A stretch of DNA of 64,000 nt from Peristeroidobacter agariperforans (GCF_004138335.1 NZ_RYFW01000001.1:372001-436000), one strand, 5' to 3'; positions 19,766 to 29,034 are shown, numbered from the stretch's first letter. Notes: generated by a model not told the origin, from the sequence alone. Made by a program: numbers and translations.

Positions 19766-19859
19766 AGCGTGCAGCAAAAGTCGCGCCTTTTGATGCTCGC
19801 GCGAGGGTCGTGGCAGGATGCCCGATCCCGAGCTTCGGTATGTAGCAATGGAGAGATCA

Positions 19860-20129
19860 GTGAGCCAAGACATTCAACAGCACATCCTTGCCCTGCACGC
19901 GAGGCTCGAGGGTCTCGATCGGGACGCGGTCGACTCGGACACGCGCGAATCGCTCATGCTGCTGCTCAGCGACCTGACGCGCCTGCTCGGTGCGGCGTCG
20001 CTGGACAATGACGATCACCCGCTCACCGAACGCCTCGAGCAACTGGCGGTGAGTTTCGAAGCCGAGCATCCGGCCGTCGGCACGGCCGTGCGCCAGTTGA
20101 TCGACGCGCTCGCGAAGGCTGGCATTTAG
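19860..20129 (+). CDS. DUF4404 family small protein
   Basis: An 89-aa acidic helical protein (QQHILALHARLEGL, then LTRLLGA, LEQLAVSFEAEHP, IDALAKAGI) with the size and leucine pattern of DUF4404 proteins, which have no known function. I chose GTG 19860 because GGAGAG lies just upstream; ATG 19848 would add four residues but has no ribosome site. The gene ends 8 bases before the HIT-family gene and the two are probably co-transcribed. Confidence 0.7.
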   Translation: MSQDIQQHILALHARLEGLDRDAVDSDTRESLMLLLSDLTRLLGAASLDNDDHPLTERLEQLAVSFEAEHPAVGTAVRQLIDALAKAGI

Positions 20130-20137
20130 GAGGCGCG

Positions 20138-20572
20138 ATGTACGACCAGAGCAATGTGTTCGCGAAAATCCTGCGCGGGGAGATCCCCGCGTTCAAGGTG
20201 TACGAAGACGACCGGGCGTTGTCCTTCATGGACGCGATGCCCCAGTCGGACGGCCACACGCTGGTGATTCCCAAAGTCGAAGCGCGCAATTTCTTCGACA
20301 TCGACCCGGCCGCGCTCGCCGACCTGATCAAGGCGACACAACACGTCGCCCGCGGCGTGCAACAAGCATTCGCTCCCGACGGCATGCGCATCATTCAATT
20401 CAACGAGCCGGCCGCCGGCCAGACCGTGTTCCACATCCATTTCCACATCGTCCCCTGCTACGAAGGCGCGAAGCTACGCGGCCACGGCCGCGACTGGGCG
20501 GACAAGGAAGTGCTGGCACAGCACGCCGAAAAAATTCGCGCCGCATTAGCCGGCTTGCCACCACGCCAATAA
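20138..20572 (+). CDS. HIT family nucleotide hydrolase/transferase
   Basis: A 144-aa cytoplasmic protein with the histidine triad HIHFHIVP near residue 100 ([13 protein letters not shown]). The first part ([41 protein letters not shown]) is the canonical Hint/HIT core. These enzymes hydrolyse nucleoside phosphoramidates or similar nucleotides. It lies between the DUF4404 gene (8-base gap) and acsA (13-base gap), which suggests one transcript with acsA. Confidence 0.9.
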   Translation: MYDQSNVFAKILRGEIPAFKVYEDDRALSFMDAMPQSDGHTLVIPKVEARNFFDIDPAALADLIKATQHVARGVQQAFAPDGMRIIQFNEPAAGQTVFHIHFHIVPCYEGAKLRGHGRDWADKEVLAQHAEKIRAALAGLPPRQ

Positions 20573-20585
20573 GACGGCAGTTCAC

Positions 20586-22604
20586 ATGAGCCAGAAGATC
20601 TATAAAGTTCCTGAGGACTTCGCTGCACTCGCGCACTTGCGGCTGGCGGACTATCAGCGGTTGTATCAGGAGTCGGTGCGCGATCCGAACAGCTTCTGGT
20701 CGCGCATCGGCCGCCGCCTCGACTGGATCCAGCCGTTCGCGAAAGTGAAAGACACCAGCTTCGAGGAGCACGACTTCCGGATTCGCTGGTACTACGACGG
20801 CAAGCTCAACGTCTCCGCCAACTGCCTCGACCGTCATCTCACCAAGCGCGGCGACAAGACCGCGATCATTTGGGAAGGCGACGATCCGAAGCTGTCCGAA
20901 CGCATTACGTATCGTCAGCTGTACGAGCGCGTGTGTCAGTGCGCGAACGCGCTGAAGTCGCTCGGCGTGAAGAAGGGTGATCGCGTCACCATCTACATGC
21001 CGATGATCCCCGAAGCTGCTGTCGCGATGCTCGCTTGCACGCGCATCGGTGCGGTTCACTCCGTAGTGTTCGGCGGCTTCTCTGCCGATTCGCTCGCCGG
21101 CCGCATCGCCGACTGCGAATCCAGCGTCGTGATCACGGCGGACGAAGGTCTTCGCGGCGGCAAGCGCGTGCCGTTGAAGACGAACGTCGATCTCGCCTTG
21201 ACGATGCCAAAGACCGACTGCGTCAAGCACGTGCTGGTCGTGCGACGCACGGGCATTCGCGTGCCGATGTATGGGCCGCGCGATCAGTGGTTCGACGACG
21301 TCGTCAATGCGCAGCCGAAGGAATGCGCCCCGGAAGTGATGGACGCGGAAGATCCGATGTTCATTCTTTACACTTCCGGCTCGACGGGCAAACCCAAGGG
21401 TGTCCTGCACACCAGCGGCGGCTATCTCGTGTACGTGTCGATGACGCACGAACTGGTCTTCGATCTGCGCGAGGACGACATTTTCTGGTGTACCGCCGAC
21501 GTGGGCTGGGTCACCGGCCACAGCTATGTGGTGTACGGCCCGCTCGCGAACGGCGCGACCACGGTGATGTTCGAAGGCGTACCGAACTATCCGGACAGCG
21601 GCCGCTTCTGGCAGGCCGTCGACAAACACAAAGTCACATTGTTCTACACGGCGCCGACCGCAATTCGCGCGTTGATGCGTGAAGGCGAAGAGCCGGTGAA
21701 GGCCTGGTCGCGCAGCTCGATTCGTTTGCTCGGCACGGTGGGCGAGCCGATCAATCCGGAAGCGTGGGAGTGGTATCACCGCGTCGTCGGCGATGGCCGT
21801 TGCCCGGTGGTAGACACATGGTGGCAAACGGAAACCGGCGGCGTGTTGATTTCGCCGCTGCCCGGCGCGATCGATCAGAAGCCCGGCTCGGCAACGCTGC
21901 CGTTCTTCGGCGTGAAGCCGGCCATCGTCGACAACGAGGGCAACACGCTGGCAGGCGCGTGCGAAGGCAATCTCATCCTCACCGACAGCTGGCCCGGGCA
22001 GATGCGCACCGTGTTCGGCGATCACCAGCGTTTCATCGACACGTATTTCAAAACATTCCCCGGCCGCTACTTCACCGGCGACGGGGCGCGACGCGATGAA
22101 GACGGTTACTACTGGATCACGGGCCGCGTCGATGACGTGTTGAATGTCGCCGGCCATCGTTTGGGCACGGCGGAGATCGAAAGCGCGATGGTCGCGCATC
22201 CCAGCGTCGCCGAAGCGGCGGCAGTGGGCTATCCGCATGACATCAAGGGCCAGGGCATCTATGTGTATGTGACTTTGATTGCCGATGCCCAGCCCAGCGA
22301 GGCATTGCGCACCGAGTTGCGCGATTGGGTGCGCAAAGAGATCAGCCCGATCGCGACGCCCGACCTGATTCAGTGGGCGCCCAGCCTGCCGAAGACCCGC
22401 TCGGGTAAGATCATGCGCCGGATCCTGCGCAAGATCGCAGCGAACGAGCACGATCAGTTGGGCGATATCTCCACGCTGGCCGATCCGAGCGTCGTCGAGA
22501 ACCTGGTTCGCGAGCGCATGAACCGCCCCGCCGCGGAAATTGCCGCTGCTCAGCAAGCCGAAGCCAAAGCGCCGGCCAAGAAAAAGAAGAAGAAGACCGG
22601 GTAA
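20586..22604 (+). CDS. acsA: acetyl-CoA synthetase
   Basis: A 672-aa AMP-forming ligase that activates acetate to acetyl-CoA. Landmarks: phosphate loop [15 protein letters not shown], adenine/acyl motif [39 protein letters not shown], and the C-terminal [17 protein letters not shown] with the lysine that is acetylated for control in Salmonella Acs. It is about 20 residues longer than E. coli Acs because of a Lys-rich tail ([10 protein letters not shown]). Trp in the acyl pocket region (TWWQTETG) favours acetate over propionate. Palindromic repeat copy 2 follows the stop. Confidence 0.93.
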   Translation: MSQKIYKVPEDFAALAHLRLADYQRLYQESVRDPNSFWSRIGRRLDWIQPFAKVKDTSFEEHDFRIRWYYDGKLNVSANCLDRHLTKRGDKTAIIWEGDDPKLSERITYRQLYERVCQCANALKSLGVKKGDRVTIYMPMIPEAAVAMLACTRIGAVHSVVFGGFSADSLAGRIADCESSVVITADEGLRGGKRVPLKTNVDLALTMPKTDCVKHVLVVRRTGIRVPMYGPRDQWFDDVVNAQPKECAPEVMDAEDPMFILYTSGSTGKPKGVLHTSGGYLVYVSMTHELVFDLREDDIFWCTADVGWVTGHSYVVYGPLANGATTVMFEGVPNYPDSGRFWQAVDKHKVTLFYTAPTAIRALMREGEEPVKAWSRSSIRLLGTVGEPINPEAWEWYHRVVGDGRCPVVDTWWQTETGGVLISPLPGAIDQKPGSATLPFFGVKPAIVDNEGNTLAGACEGNLILTDSWPGQMRTVFGDHQRFIDTYFKTFPGRYFTGDGARRDEDGYYWITGRVDDVLNVAGHRLGTAEIESAMVAHPSVAEAAAVGYPHDIKGQGIYVYVTLIADAQPSEALRTELRDWVRKEISPIATPDLIQWAPSLPKTRSGKIMRRILRKIAANEHDQLGDISTLADPSVVENLVRERMNRPAAEIAAAQQAEAKAPAKKKKKKTG

Positions 22605-22610
22605 TCCACC

Positions 22611-22643
22611 CGGGTACATGGATGTACCCGCCGCCAAGGGCGG
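22611..22643. repeat. dispersed palindromic repeat, copy 2
   Basis: The same 18-base palindrome as at 19731 (here with one more paired base on each side), followed by a GC hairpin (CCGCC, loop, GGCGG). It lies between the convergent acsA and NlpC/P60 genes and may act as their shared terminator. Confidence 0.6.
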
Positions 22644-22664
22644 GGCAGGAGCCCCGATCCGTCG

Positions 22665-23171
22665 TCAGAAAAGCCGCCCCGCGCCGGCCAGGCGCGGGCG
22701 GTAGAAGTCATCGTCGAGCATTCGCAGCTCGACCGGGCGTCCGGTCTGTGGCGCGTGCACGAACCGCCCCTCGCCCGTGTAGATCGCGACGTGCGAAATG
22801 CGGCCTTTGATTCGAAAGAACAGCAGATCTCCGGGCTCGAGATCGTTCAAGGGAACCGGCGTCGCAGCGGAGTATTGTTCCGCCGCCGTGCGCGGCGCGA
22901 ATATTCCCAATTGGTCGTGAATGAAGCGCACCAGCCCGCTGCAATCGAACGTGGTCGGCCCATTGCCGCCCCACTCGTAGGGCGCACCCAGCAGAGAGAT
23001 CGCACGAATCGCAACTTCATTGCCGACGGTGGTCGCGGGCGCGACTGGCGGCCGGACGGTGCTACCCGTCGGCGTCGGCGCCACATAGGGCTGCGGCACA
23101 GCGCATCCCTGCAGCGTCAGGGTTGCTACGGCCAGCGCGAGACCAAGAGTAGATGCTAAGCAGCGGTTCAT
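22665..23171 (-). CDS. NlpC/P60 lipoprotein peptidase (C40 family)
   Basis: A 168-aa product from ATG 23171 (MNRCLAST). The signal ends in lipobox LQGC. A Pro/Thr linker leads to an NlpC/P60 domain with catalytic Cys in TTFDCSGLVRFIHDQLG and His in RISHVAIYTGEGRFVHAP. These enzymes cut peptidoglycan stem peptides, usually the gamma-D-Glu-DAP bond, so this is a cell-wall hydrolase at the outer or inner membrane face. It is divergent from the M28 peptidase gene with a spacer of about 145 bp. Confidence 0.87.
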   Translation of the reverse strand: MNRCLASTLGLALAVATLTLQGCAVPQPYVAPTPTGSTVRPPVAPATTVGNEVAIRAISLLGAPYEWGGNGPTTFDCSGLVRFIHDQLGIFAPRTAAEQYSAATPVPLNDLEPGDLLFFRIKGRISHVAIYTGEGRFVHAPQTGRPVELRMLDDDFYRPRLAGAGRLF

Positions 23172-23316
23172 GGCGACACCGTTTCCAAGCATGCCGGACT
23201 CTGAAGCTAAGTGCCAAGCACTGAACAATGGATGAACTCTTATGTGCTGTGAGTGCTCAGCGAAACGCCTGCGTCAGTGATACTGTTGCGCCCGTTCGCC
23301 CCTCACCCGAGACAAC

Positions 23317-24948
23317 ATGCGCGGATTGCCTGCTTTTCTGCTGCCTTTGATCGCCGCCGGCTCGCTGCAAGCAGCCGAGCGCGGCCCGTGGAGCGAGGTC
23401 CAGCCTGACGCCATCCGCAGTCATGTTGAATTTCTTGCAGCCGATTTGCTGGAAGGCCGCGCTACCGCTTCGCGTGGCCATGACATCGCCGCCGCGTATG
23501 TAGCGTCGCAATTCCGCCAGGCCGGCCTGCAGCCCGGCGGCGACGACAAGAGCTATCTGCAAAGGGTGCCTTTGCTGGAGGCCACGCCGGTGCTGCCCGG
23601 CTCCTCGGCCGAGCTGGTGCGTGACGACGATACATATACGTTCGAATACGGCACTCACTACCTGCCGAACGCCGATTTCTTTTCGGCCAGTTCCACACTG
23701 AGTGCGCCGATGATGTTCGCCGGCTTCGGCATCGATGCTCCCGAGCTCGGTTACAACGACTTCGAAACCATCGACGTGAAAGGTCGCATCGCGGTGATCT
23801 TCAGCGGCGCGCCCGCGAAGTTTTCCAACGAGAAGCGCGCCTACTACTCGTGGGAGGAGCGCAAGCTGTCGACACTGGTCGATCGTGGCGCCGTCGGCGT
23901 GATCACCATCGACTCGAACGCGGACACCAAGCGCACGCCTTGGGAACGTCGCGTTGCCATGAGCTGGATCCCGCAGATGCGCTGGCTCGATGAATCGGGC
24001 CAACCGCACCACGCCTTCCCCGCTTTGAAGCTGCGCTTTCGTTTCAATCACGACGCCGCCGCACAGCTGTTCGAGAAGGCGCAAAGCAACTTCCACATGG
24101 CGCTTGCCGCTTCCGAGGAAGGCACGCCGCAAGGCTTCGAGTTGCCCGGCATGATGACCTTGTCGGCGACCACCGGCCTGCGTAAGACCGAGAGCGCGAA
24201 CGTCGTTGGAGTGCTGCCAGGTACGGATTCGCAATTGAAGAACGAATACATCGTTATTTCCGCGCACCTCGATCATCTCGGCCGCGGCACGGCGGTGAAT
24301 GGTGATGCCGTCTATAACGGCGCGCACGACAATGCCGTTGGCGTCGGCGTCATGCTGGAGATAGCTCGGGCATTTCACGCATCGAATGCGAAGCCGCGGC
24401 GCTCGATAATGTTCATCGCCGTGACCGCTGAGGAAAAAGGTCTGCTCGGCTCCGACTTTTTCGCGCGGCAGACCGAGCATCAGGAAAAGAAAGTGGTCGC
24501 CAACATCAACGTCGACATGCCGCTGACGTTCGCGCCGGTGTTCGATTTCGTGGCGCTCGGCGCTCAGCACTCGACGTTGGGAACAGCGGCACGTCAGGCC
24601 GTCGCGGCGCAGGGCTATCGGCTCAGCGCCGACGCCGCACCGGAGCAGGTCAAATTCATCCGCAGCGATCAGTTCTCTTTCATCCGCCGCGGCATTCCGG
24701 CGCTGGTGCTGAGCGCGGGCTATCAACCGAGAAATCCCAGCGTCGACCTGGAAGAGCTGCGCCGGCAGTTTCTTTCGACGCATTATCATCAGCCCAGCGA
24801 CGATCTGATGTTACCGATCGATTACGCCACCGCTGCCGACCTGGCGCGCATCGACTTGCGCATCGCCCTCAGCGTGGCGAATGCGCCGGCCGCTCCCCGT
24901 TGGGTGAATGGCGATTTCTTTGCGGAGAAATTTTACACGGTGCAGTAA
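23317..24948 (+). CDS. secreted M28 family zinc aminopeptidase
   Basis: A 543-aa protein with a short signal peptide (MRGLPAFLLPLIAAGSLQAA). A PA-like insert domain (about 120-230) precedes the M28 catalytic core. Zinc ligands and the catalytic Glu are visible in ISAHLDHLG, YNGAHDNAVGVG, VTAEEKGLLGS, INVDMPL and the C-terminal THYHQPSDD. It removes N-terminal residues from peptides in the periplasm or outside the cell. It stands alone, 56 bases upstream of the EF-hand gene. Confidence 0.88.
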   Translation: MRGLPAFLLPLIAAGSLQAAERGPWSEVQPDAIRSHVEFLAADLLEGRATASRGHDIAAAYVASQFRQAGLQPGGDDKSYLQRVPLLEATPVLPGSSAELVRDDDTYTFEYGTHYLPNADFFSASSTLSAPMMFAGFGIDAPELGYNDFETIDVKGRIAVIFSGAPAKFSNEKRAYYSWEERKLSTLVDRGAVGVITIDSNADTKRTPWERRVAMSWIPQMRWLDESGQPHHAFPALKLRFRFNHDAAAQLFEKAQSNFHMALAASEEGTPQGFELPGMMTLSATTGLRKTESANVVGVLPGTDSQLKNEYIVISAHLDHLGRGTAVNGDAVYNGAHDNAVGVGVMLEIARAFHASNAKPRRSIMFIAVTAEEKGLLGSDFFARQTEHQEKKVVANINVDMPLTFAPVFDFVALGAQHSTLGTAARQAVAAQGYRLSADAAPEQVKFIRSDQFSFIRRGIPALVLSAGYQPRNPSVDLEELRRQFLSTHYHQPSDDLMLPIDYATAADLARIDLRIALSVANAPAAPRWVNGDFFAEKFYTVQ

Positions 24949-25004
24949 GATGCGCGCCGCGGCCGCTCTTGGCCGCAGTGCCCGCAACTAAGGATGAACG
25001 CGCC

Positions 25005-25259
25005 ATGGCAGATCTGGATGTAGTCAAGGACGTGGATGTGGACGCGGACGACCTGCCCGATCTGAAACAAAGCTTCGACGCCTGCGACAGCAATGGCGAC
25101 GGCTGGATCGTGAATCAGGAATTCAGCGCCTTGTTGCACTCCCTGGATCAGGACCTGTCCGAGGATGAATGCCTGCTGGCGTTCGAGCTCACCGACGCCG
25201 ACGGCGACGGCTCGATCAGCTTCGAGGAATTCATGGGCTGGTGGACCGACGCGCGCTGA
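25005..25259 (+). CDS. small EF-hand calcium-binding protein
   Basis: An 84-aa, very acidic protein with two EF-hand loops: DSNGDGWIVNQE (about 30-41) and DADGDGSISFEE (about 65-76), both with the expected Asp/Asn/Asp/Gly/hydrophobic/Glu pattern. No signal peptide is present, so it should be cytoplasmic. I chose ATG 25005 because the upstream codons code for an unrelated stretch. Function is unknown; calmodulin-like buffering or sensing of calcium is the family expectation. Confidence 0.82.
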   Translation: MADLDVVKDVDVDADDLPDLKQSFDACDSNGDGWIVNQEFSALLHSLDQDLSEDECLLAFELTDADGDGSISFEEFMGWWTDAR

Positions 25260-25301
25260 TGCGCGACAACGAATTTAGTTAAAACGCCCCGCGTCGCAAT
25301 C

Positions 25302-25317
25302 TGTGACTTCGCTCACA
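25302..25317. promoter_or_regulatory. CRP/Clp/Vfr-like operator
   Basis: TGTGACTTCGCTCACA is an exact TGTGA-N6-TCACA palindrome, the CRP-family consensus. It lies about 143 bases before the next start (25460) and 43 bases after the EF-hand stop. Confidence 0.5.
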
Positions 25318-25459
25318 CGCGACATGCGGCCGCCACGTGACGTAATGCTCAGTCCCCGAAGAAACCGGGCGCTTGCTGCTTTCCCCTAGTCGAACATCCA
25401 TATCGATGCCCCTAACCTACTGCACTGCTCGTGCCGATAGCGGTGGGTAAGGAGACATC

Positions 25460-25702
25460 ATGAGCAGAGAGATGAGCGAATCGATGCGCAGTAGCCTGCG
25501 TATCGGCGATCCGGTCCGACTCAAAGACAGCGACGTGGATTTGCGTGGCGACGTGTGGCAATTGCGCACCGGCCGCTATGTCGTCGTGCGTTGGCAGGAC
25601 GAATGTCGCAGCACCCATTCAGAGTCAGCCGTCGAATACGATTCCTCCCGCAGCCGTGCGGAGTGGAGCCGTAACATCAGCCACGAAGACCGCGACCGTT
25701 AA
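25460..25702 (+). CDS. 80-aa hypothetical protein
   Basis: AAGGAG lies 7 bases before ATG 25460. The protein has an N-terminal Ser/Met/Glu stretch, then a beta-rich core (LRIGDPVRLKDSDVDLRGDVWQLRTGRYVVVRW) resembling a small SH3/KOW-like barrel, and a charged C-terminus. I do not recognise a family. It is followed by a hairpin terminator and preceded at a distance by a CRP-like palindrome. Confidence 0.65.
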   Translation: MSREMSESMRSSLRIGDPVRLKDSDVDLRGDVWQLRTGRYVVVRWQDECRSTHSESAVEYDSSRSRAEWSRNISHEDRDR

Positions 25703-25715
25703 CCTGGAATAAAAG

Positions 25716-25746
25716 AAGGCCGCGCTTCACGAAGAGGCGCGGCCTT
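25716..25746. terminator. bidirectional terminator hairpin
   Basis: Arms AAGGCCGCGC and GCGCGGCCTT are a perfect 10 bp with an 11-base loop. On the minus strand it is followed by TTCTTTTATT, a usable U tract for the response-regulator operon coming from the right. On the plus side it closes the 80-aa gene. Confidence 0.75.
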
Positions 25747-25935
25747 TGAAGTGCGCAGCCGTCAGCATGGTGTCCGATGGGTTCTCAGCGGGTGCCCCCA
25801 TCGTCCTGGGGAGGTCCATGTAACGAGTTGCGCAGGGTTCGAATTCAGTTGCGTCAGAACGCACGACCAGACGCGCAGGATCCTGAGTATGTTCCGTGAT
25901 TCAGCTGCGTTTTGTTTCGGCGATTACGGATTTTC

Positions 25936-26319
25936 TCAGGCAGCGTCGATCTGCAGTAGCACCTCCCTGACTTTGTGAAACTCCGAAGCTTTGTCGAAGA
26001 AATGGTCCGCGCCGCACTCACGGCTCGCAATCCGGTAATCATCGGATGGATGATTCGTAACTACGATGACTGCTTCGGGCCGGCTCGCGCTCGCGCGCAA
26101 TTGTTTCAGTACCTGAAAGCCGCTGCCGCCGCGTAACTGGATATCCAGAATGAGCACGCGAGGCTGCGAGACGCGCATGCCTTCGAGCGCGGCAGCAACC
26201 GCATCGGCGCTGCCGACCACTTTGGCGTTGGGAATGTCGCCCACGGCTTCCACCAGGCGCTCCATAACAGCCGGCGAATCCTCGACGATGTAGATCGTCA
26301 GTTCGGATCCAGCACCCAT
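25936..26319 (-). CDS. stand-alone receiver-domain response regulator
   Basis: 127 aa, only a CheY-like receiver: acidic pair VED (residues 12-14), phospho-Asp in VLILDIQLRGGSGF, Thr/Ser in VVTNHP and the conserved Lys in FFDKASEF. No output domain. It is the last gene of a minus-strand group with a CHASE3 kinase, a Fis-like protein and a LuxR-type regulator, and may take or drain phosphate from that kinase. Confidence 0.85.
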   Translation of the reverse strand: MGAGSELTIYIVEDSPAVMERLVEAVGDIPNAKVVGSADAVAAALEGMRVSQPRVLILDIQLRGGSGFQVLKQLRASASRPEAVIVVTNHPSDDYRIASRECGADHFFDKASEFHKVREVLLQIDAA

Positions 26320-26356
26320 CGGCGCATTCCCGTCCGTCTCCAGCGGCTCCCGCTGC

Positions 26357-27061
26357 TCACTCCACCAGCTGGTTGCGTACCGCGTAGGCCGCGATCTCGG
26401 CGTTACTGCGCATGCCCATCTTCTCGAGGATGCGCGCCCGATACGTGCTTACAGTCTTCACGCTCAGGCCGAGCTCGTTCGCCATTACAGCCGGGGAAAC
26501 GCCACGCGCGATGCGCGTGAACACTTGCAGCTCGCGTTCCGACAGCCGGTTGTGCATCGGGCCTTCTTCGTCCGCCGCGCACTCCGAAGCCAGCAGCTCG
26601 GCCACCAGCGGAGTGATGTAACGGCGCCCGGTGCCGACCGCACGCACGGCCTTCACCAACTCTTCGGGCACGATCATCTTCGGCACATAGCCGTTCGCGC
26701 CGGCACGCATCAAGCGGACCGCGAAGCTGCGCTCCGGGTGCATGCTCAGCACCAGGATCGCCAGTTCCGGCTGATCGCGCTTCAACTGTTTCAGCAAATC
26801 GATGCCGCTCTGGCCCGGCAGTGTGATGTCGAGCACGACGACGTCGACTTGCAAGCCGTTGCGCAGCTGTTGAAGGGCGTCCTCGGCGGAGCCCGCTTCG
26901 GCGACGACCTGCAGATCCTGTTCTTCCGCCAGCATCTCGCGCACACCGGCGCGGAGGATGGCGTGGTCGTCGACGATCAACACGCGAATCGGCGTATGTG
27001 TGGCCTGAAACGCGTCCCTGGCCTCATTCTCGCGAGAGCCTAGTTCGGTTGGATTCAACAT
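26357..27061 (-). CDS. NarL/LuxR-family response regulator
   Basis: 234 aa. The receiver domain has DD at the acid pocket (LIVDDHAILRAG), phospho-Asp in VVLDITLPGQSG and Lys in YVPKMIV. The C-terminal LuxR helix-turn-helix is LSERELQVFTRIARGVSPAVMANELGLSVKTVSTYRARILEKMGM. The start overlaps the Fis-like stop by 7 bases. Together with the CHASE3/HisKA_3 kinase upstream it forms a NarX/NarL-type pair. Confidence 0.9.
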   Translation of the reverse strand: MLNPTELGSRENEARDAFQATHTPIRVLIVDDHAILRAGVREMLAEEQDLQVVAEAGSAEDALQQLRNGLQVDVVVLDITLPGQSGIDLLKQLKRDQPELAILVLSMHPERSFAVRLMRAGANGYVPKMIVPEELVKAVRAVGTGRRYITPLVAELLASECAADEEGPMHNRLSERELQVFTRIARGVSPAVMANELGLSVKTVSTYRARILEKMGMRSNAEIAAYAVRNQLVE

Positions 27062-27441
27062 CGCTGTGGTACCTCGGTCATTGCTTCACGGAGGTCGCCC
27101 CCCTGCAGGGTGGTAATGGCCACGTTCCCACCGTCATTGAGGCCATAGTCCATGGCCACCCCCTGCGCACGGTATGCGTTGAGGCGGTTGTAGAGAGTCT
27201 TCAGACTCACCCCCAGCAACGCCGCCGCGCGGGTCTTGTTTCCCCCGCACTTCTGCAGCGTTGCGAAGATCATCCAACGCTCCACGTCGGCCAGATTGGT
27301 GCCGACCGGGATGCGTAACGCCACAGGCGCCGGCGCTAGGTTGCGTTCGCCCCCCACCGTCGATTCCTCGCCCGAATCCTGGTCATCGCCCGAATAGGCC
27401 CGATGATCGTTGTGGGTTGCTCTCTCGACGTGATTCTCCAT
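27055..27441 (-). CDS. Fis-type helix-turn-helix DNA-binding protein
   Basis: 128 aa. A polar N-terminal half (about 1-45) precedes a C-terminal Fis/NtrC-type helix-turn-helix: DVERWMIFATLQKCGGNKTRAAALLGVSLKTLYNRLNAYRAQG. It resembles the DNA-binding end of sigma-54 activators but carries no AAA domain and no receiver. It sits between the CHASE3 kinase gene (162-base gap) and the LuxR-type regulator (7-base overlap). It may modulate the same regulon; the target is unknown. Confidence 0.8.
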   Translation of the reverse strand: MENHVERATHNDHRAYSGDDQDSGEESTVGGERNLAPAPVALRIPVGTNLADVERWMIFATLQKCGGNKTRAAALLGVSLKTLYNRLNAYRAQGVAMDYGLNDGGNVAITTLQGGDLREAMTEVPQRC

Positions 27442-27603
27442 GCGCTCGCTCCTGACGGTCAGCTTTACACTTAGTGGCCCGATGGATCACAACGGCGTCA
27501 GGGCGAGGAAAAGTTCCCCACAAAGTGAAGTTCGTACCGTCAGACGTTTCCTACGTATTGACCCCGCCACCGAAACGGCACTGCTTTAGGGCAAAAGCGC
27601 TTC

Positions 27604-29034
27604 TCATGCCGACAGGGCCGCCGCACTGGAGGCTGGAATGAAGGCCTCGACGACAGTGCCGGCGCCTTCCTCCGGTTTACGGATCTGGAAGCGGCCTCCC
27701 ATCTGACGCATTCGTTCGCGCATGCCGACGACGCCGTGCGACTTCGGCTTGCTCAGCGACTCCTCCGCGACGCCGACGCCGTCATCGATGATTCGCAGCC
27801 GGATTCCGCCGTCTTCGCGAGCCAGGATGACGCGCACTTTGCTCGCCTGCGCGTGCTTGGCGATGTTGGTCAACGACTCTTGCGCGATTCGATAGAACGC
27901 GATGGACCAGGCGGGATCGAGATCGTCGAAGTCCTCCTGCACGTCCAGCTCGCAAGGCAAGCCGGTGCGACGCGTGAATTCGCGGCAATGCGAGCGCATG
28001 GCGAACGCCAGTCCCAGATTGTCCAGGTGACTGGGCCGCAGTCCTTCGATCACCTCGTGCTTCAGCTCGACCGTTTCGCCCAGCATCTTCAGGGCCCGCT
28101 GCAGCCGTTCCTTCACCTCGCGAGCGCCTTCGGGCAGGCGGCGTTGAATCCAGTTCAAGTCCATGTTGATTGCGGTGAGATTGCTGCCCAGCGTGTCGTG
28201 CAGCTCGCGCGCGAGCTTGGCCTTCTCCTCCTCGGAGACGCGAATCAAATGTTGCGAGAGCTCGGTCAGCTCGGCCGTGCGCTGCTCGACTTGCTCGTTC
28301 AGCGCCTGATTGGCCTGGAGTATCGCGTTTTCGGCCTTCTCACGATCGCGCACGTATTTGCGCAGCAGCTTGTTCAGGCCGATCAGCACGGCGACCGTCA
28401 CGACGGTGGTGAGCAGGGCCAGCCCGCCGGCAACCAGCAAGTCCCGCAATACCTCGCGACGCTGCGCTTCGATGCGGGCATCTTCCTCCGCCATCATCCG
28501 ATCGACGATGCCTCGCACCCGATCCATGGTGGCCGTGGCCTGCTCGGTGCCAGCCACGTCGGCGGTGCCGTTCGGTCCAGGCTGCGGGCTGCGACTGATC
28601 GTCGCCTTCAAGCGACTGATCGCTGCTGCGGTGAAGCTCTCCAGGTCGGCAATCTCTTTTTGTCGCGAGGCGTTGTCAGCGGTCAGAGTGCGCAGCCGCT
28701 CCAGCTCGCTGCGCCAGCTGCGCATCGCCACGTAATACGGCTCGAGATATCCGGTCTGACCGGTGAGCAAATAACCGCGCTGGCCGGACTCGGCCGCCGT
28801 GATCACCGATTGAAACGTGCTGAGCGAACGCTTGATCTCGTAGGAGCGCGCGTATTGAGCGTGCGAATCGATGGTCGCGCCGACGTTGATGATCAGCAAC
28901 GTGGCGTTGACCATGAGCAGCGCGATCGAAATCACGATCACGATGCGCACGTGCAACGGCACACCGCCCGACGCTGCCGGGGGTGTGTTCGAGGCTGCAT
29001 TCGCTGAATGCACGGTGTGAGGAGCTTCGCCCAT
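27604..29034 (-). CDS. CHASE3-domain histidine kinase (HisKA_3/NarX class)
   Basis: About 476 aa from ATG 29034, next to AGGAGG (only 2 bases apart). The frame is open to an ATG at 29229, but the extra residues look non-coding, so the start is uncertain. Order: membrane helix (about 28-50), CHASE3 sensor (SGQRGYLLTGQTGYLEPYY), a second helix (LLVAGGLALLTTVVTVAVLIGL), a short coiled coil, the HisKA_3 dimerisation box with ELHDTLGSNLTAINMDL, and a HATPase with NIAKHA and DDGVGV. It should phosphorylate the LuxR-type regulator encoded downstream; the signal is unknown. Confidence 0.85.
   Translation of the reverse strand: MGEAPHTVHSANAASNTPPAASGGVPLHVRIVIVISIALLMVNATLLIINVGATIDSHAQYARSYEIKRSLSTFQSVITAAESGQRGYLLTGQTGYLEPYYVAMRSWRSELERLRTLTADNASRQKEIADLESFTAAAISRLKATISRSPQPGPNGTADVAGTEQATATMDRVRGIVDRMMAEEDARIEAQRREVLRDLLVAGGLALLTTVVTVAVLIGLNKLLRKYVRDREKAENAILQANQALNEQVEQRTAELTELSQHLIRVSEEEKAKLARELHDTLGSNLTAINMDLNWIQRRLPEGAREVKERLQRALKMLGETVELKHEVIEGLRPSHLDNLGLAFAMRSHCREFTRRTGLPCELDVQEDFDDLDPAWSIAFYRIAQESLTNIAKHAQASKVRVILAREDGGIRLRIIDDGVGVAEESLSKPKSHGVVGMRERMRQMGGRFQIRKPEEGAGTVVEAFIPASSAAALSA

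Noticed and set aside
20400-22637. A 745-codon open frame antisense to acsA
   Set aside because: It mirrors acsA in the codon phase expected from high-GC third positions, is rich in His/Arg/Asp without domains, and acsA itself is complete.
23257-24789. A 510-codon open frame antisense to the M28 peptidase
   Set aside because: The plus-strand gene has a signal peptide and all zinc motifs; the antisense frame has none.
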